Position numbers and translations under genes: made by a program
Shown: in pieces, positions 63,911 through 64,000 of the stretch
How the letters are laid out: every line of letters begins with the position of its first letter
How positions within the stretch are numbered: the stretch's first letter is position 1
Source of the DNA: Odiellus spinosus
Lineage: Eukaryota > Arthropoda > Arachnida > Opiliones > Phalangiidae
Direction of reading: 5' to 3'
Length of the DNA: 64,000 nt
Assembly: GCA_963920705.1 (NCBI GenBank)
Contig: OY987230.1
Span: 3,038,001-3,102,000, forward strand
Notes under the pieces: generated by a model
Databases searched by the model: none
What the model was told of the DNA's origin: nothing
Seen by the model: only the letters and a program-made list of their open reading frames with translations

Positions 63911-64000
63911 TTATTGGATTCAAATGGACACAAAACTTTTGATTTTTAAGCGATTTAGACAAAATTAAGACCACTCGAAAGACCAAATTTTGGTCTATCT
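63911..64000 (+). repeat. Truncated forward monomer at the window edge
   Basis: The start of another A arm (GACACAAAAC at 63927) is cut by the end of the window inside the 17-bp palindrome region. The array therefore continues downstream and its right boundary is not seen. Confidence 0.95.

Larger units (their letters stand above)
1..64000. repeat. AT-rich ~383-bp tandem satellite array with mixed orientation
   Basis: The whole window is one satellite family. Junction landmarks (GACACAAAAC forward, GTTTTGTGTC reverse) recur without a gap from position 21 to 63927. There are 168 of them, 108 forward and 60 reverse. Spacing is about 383 bp between like orientations, 321 bp forward-to-reverse and 445 bp reverse-to-forward. 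The largest deviation is one short 361-bp unit. A hand-counted monomer is about 26% GC. Nothing longer than a few bases falls outside the pattern, so there is no inserted transposon, gene or unique sequence. Such arrays are typical of eukaryotic centromeric or pericentromeric heterochromatin (family knowledge). The host species and chromosomal position are not determinable here. Confidence 0.98.

Noticed and set aside
1-64000. CRISPR array
   Set aside because: Regularly spaced repeats are present, but the unit is 383 bp, there are no short unique spacers between conserved short repeats, and no cas genes. The spacers themselves are repeats.
1-64000. Bacterial or plasmid sequence, rRNA, tRNA or telomeric repeat
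   Set aside because: No long reading frame, no rRNA- or tRNA-like GC-rich structure and no short telomere-type repeat was seen in the window.
1-64000. Assembly artefact as full explanation of the switching
   Set aside because: Fold-back read artefacts could produce A-A' or B-B' dyads, but symmetric dyads share private variants across duplicated copies and the register is kept exactly, which is hard to obtain from random read errors. It is not excluded for individual duplications and needs raw reads.

Overview
The window is one uninterrupted block of AT-rich tandem satellite DNA. One monomer counted by hand is 383 bp with 101 G or C bases, about 26% GC. I found no protein-coding gene, RNA gene, CRISPR array, transposon insertion or unique sequence. 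A run of 64 kb of nothing but a ~383-bp satellite points to eukaryotic constitutive heterochromatin, either centromeric or pericentromeric. Large AT-rich satellites of this size class are common in insects such as tenebrionid beetles, but nothing here fixes the taxon.

Architecture. Each 383-bp monomer is an old, diverged inverted dimer. It has an A arm of about 181 bp and a B arm of about 202 bp, meeting head to head at a central 'core dyad'. That dyad is a pair of 14-bp inverted repeats (TCCGTTGAAAAACA / TGTTTTTCAACGGA) flanking a 111-bp core that is itself an imperfect palindrome. Neighbouring monomers meet at a second, weaker 'junction dyad' centred on CCAAGATTATTGG. I located 168 consecutive junctions by eye, using GACACAAAAC on + and GTTTTGTGTC on -: 108 are forward and 60 reverse. 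Their spacing is quantised at about 383, 321 or 445 bp, so the centre-to-centre length of a core dyad is 383 (A-B' or B-A'), 362 (A-A') or 404 (B-B').

The notable behaviour is a rule. The array changes orientation 82 times in 167 dyads, always at the core dyad (giving A-A' or B-B') and never at the junction dyad, where A always abuts B. The 111-bp core also occurs in both orientations, called p and q here, within all four arm combinations. Repeated inversion between the 14-bp inverted repeats, or the longer homology around them, would explain both facts at once.

Layout: 1-951 mixed; 952-3250 forward run with a 766-bp p/q dimer; 3251-8994 strictly alternating A-A'/B-B' (multi-kb palindrome); 8995-11340 1149-bp trimers; 11341-14400 duplicated tetramer (1530 bp) carrying a chimeric arm; 14401-17059 trimers again; 17060-21059 segment repeated at 3062-bp spacing; 21060-24886 duplicated pentamer (~1913 bp); 24887-31190 mixed with a 2295-bp repeat; 31191-35018 ten forward junctions in a row; 35019-40376 almost wholly reverse; 40377-46118 reverse-triplet higher-order repeats; 46119-48998 a block resembling 2.7-4.2 kb; 48999-59698 a duplicated 14/15-mer (5.3-5.7 kb); 57019-63927 a duplicated 9-mer (3446 bp).

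There are no genes to work together. If the region has a function, the candidates are centromere or heterochromatin identity, non-B (cruciform) DNA structure and satellite transcription; none is shown by the sequence alone. Coordinates and repeat phases were read by hand and may be off by one or two bases. Identity statements come from matching landmark variants, not from computed alignments.
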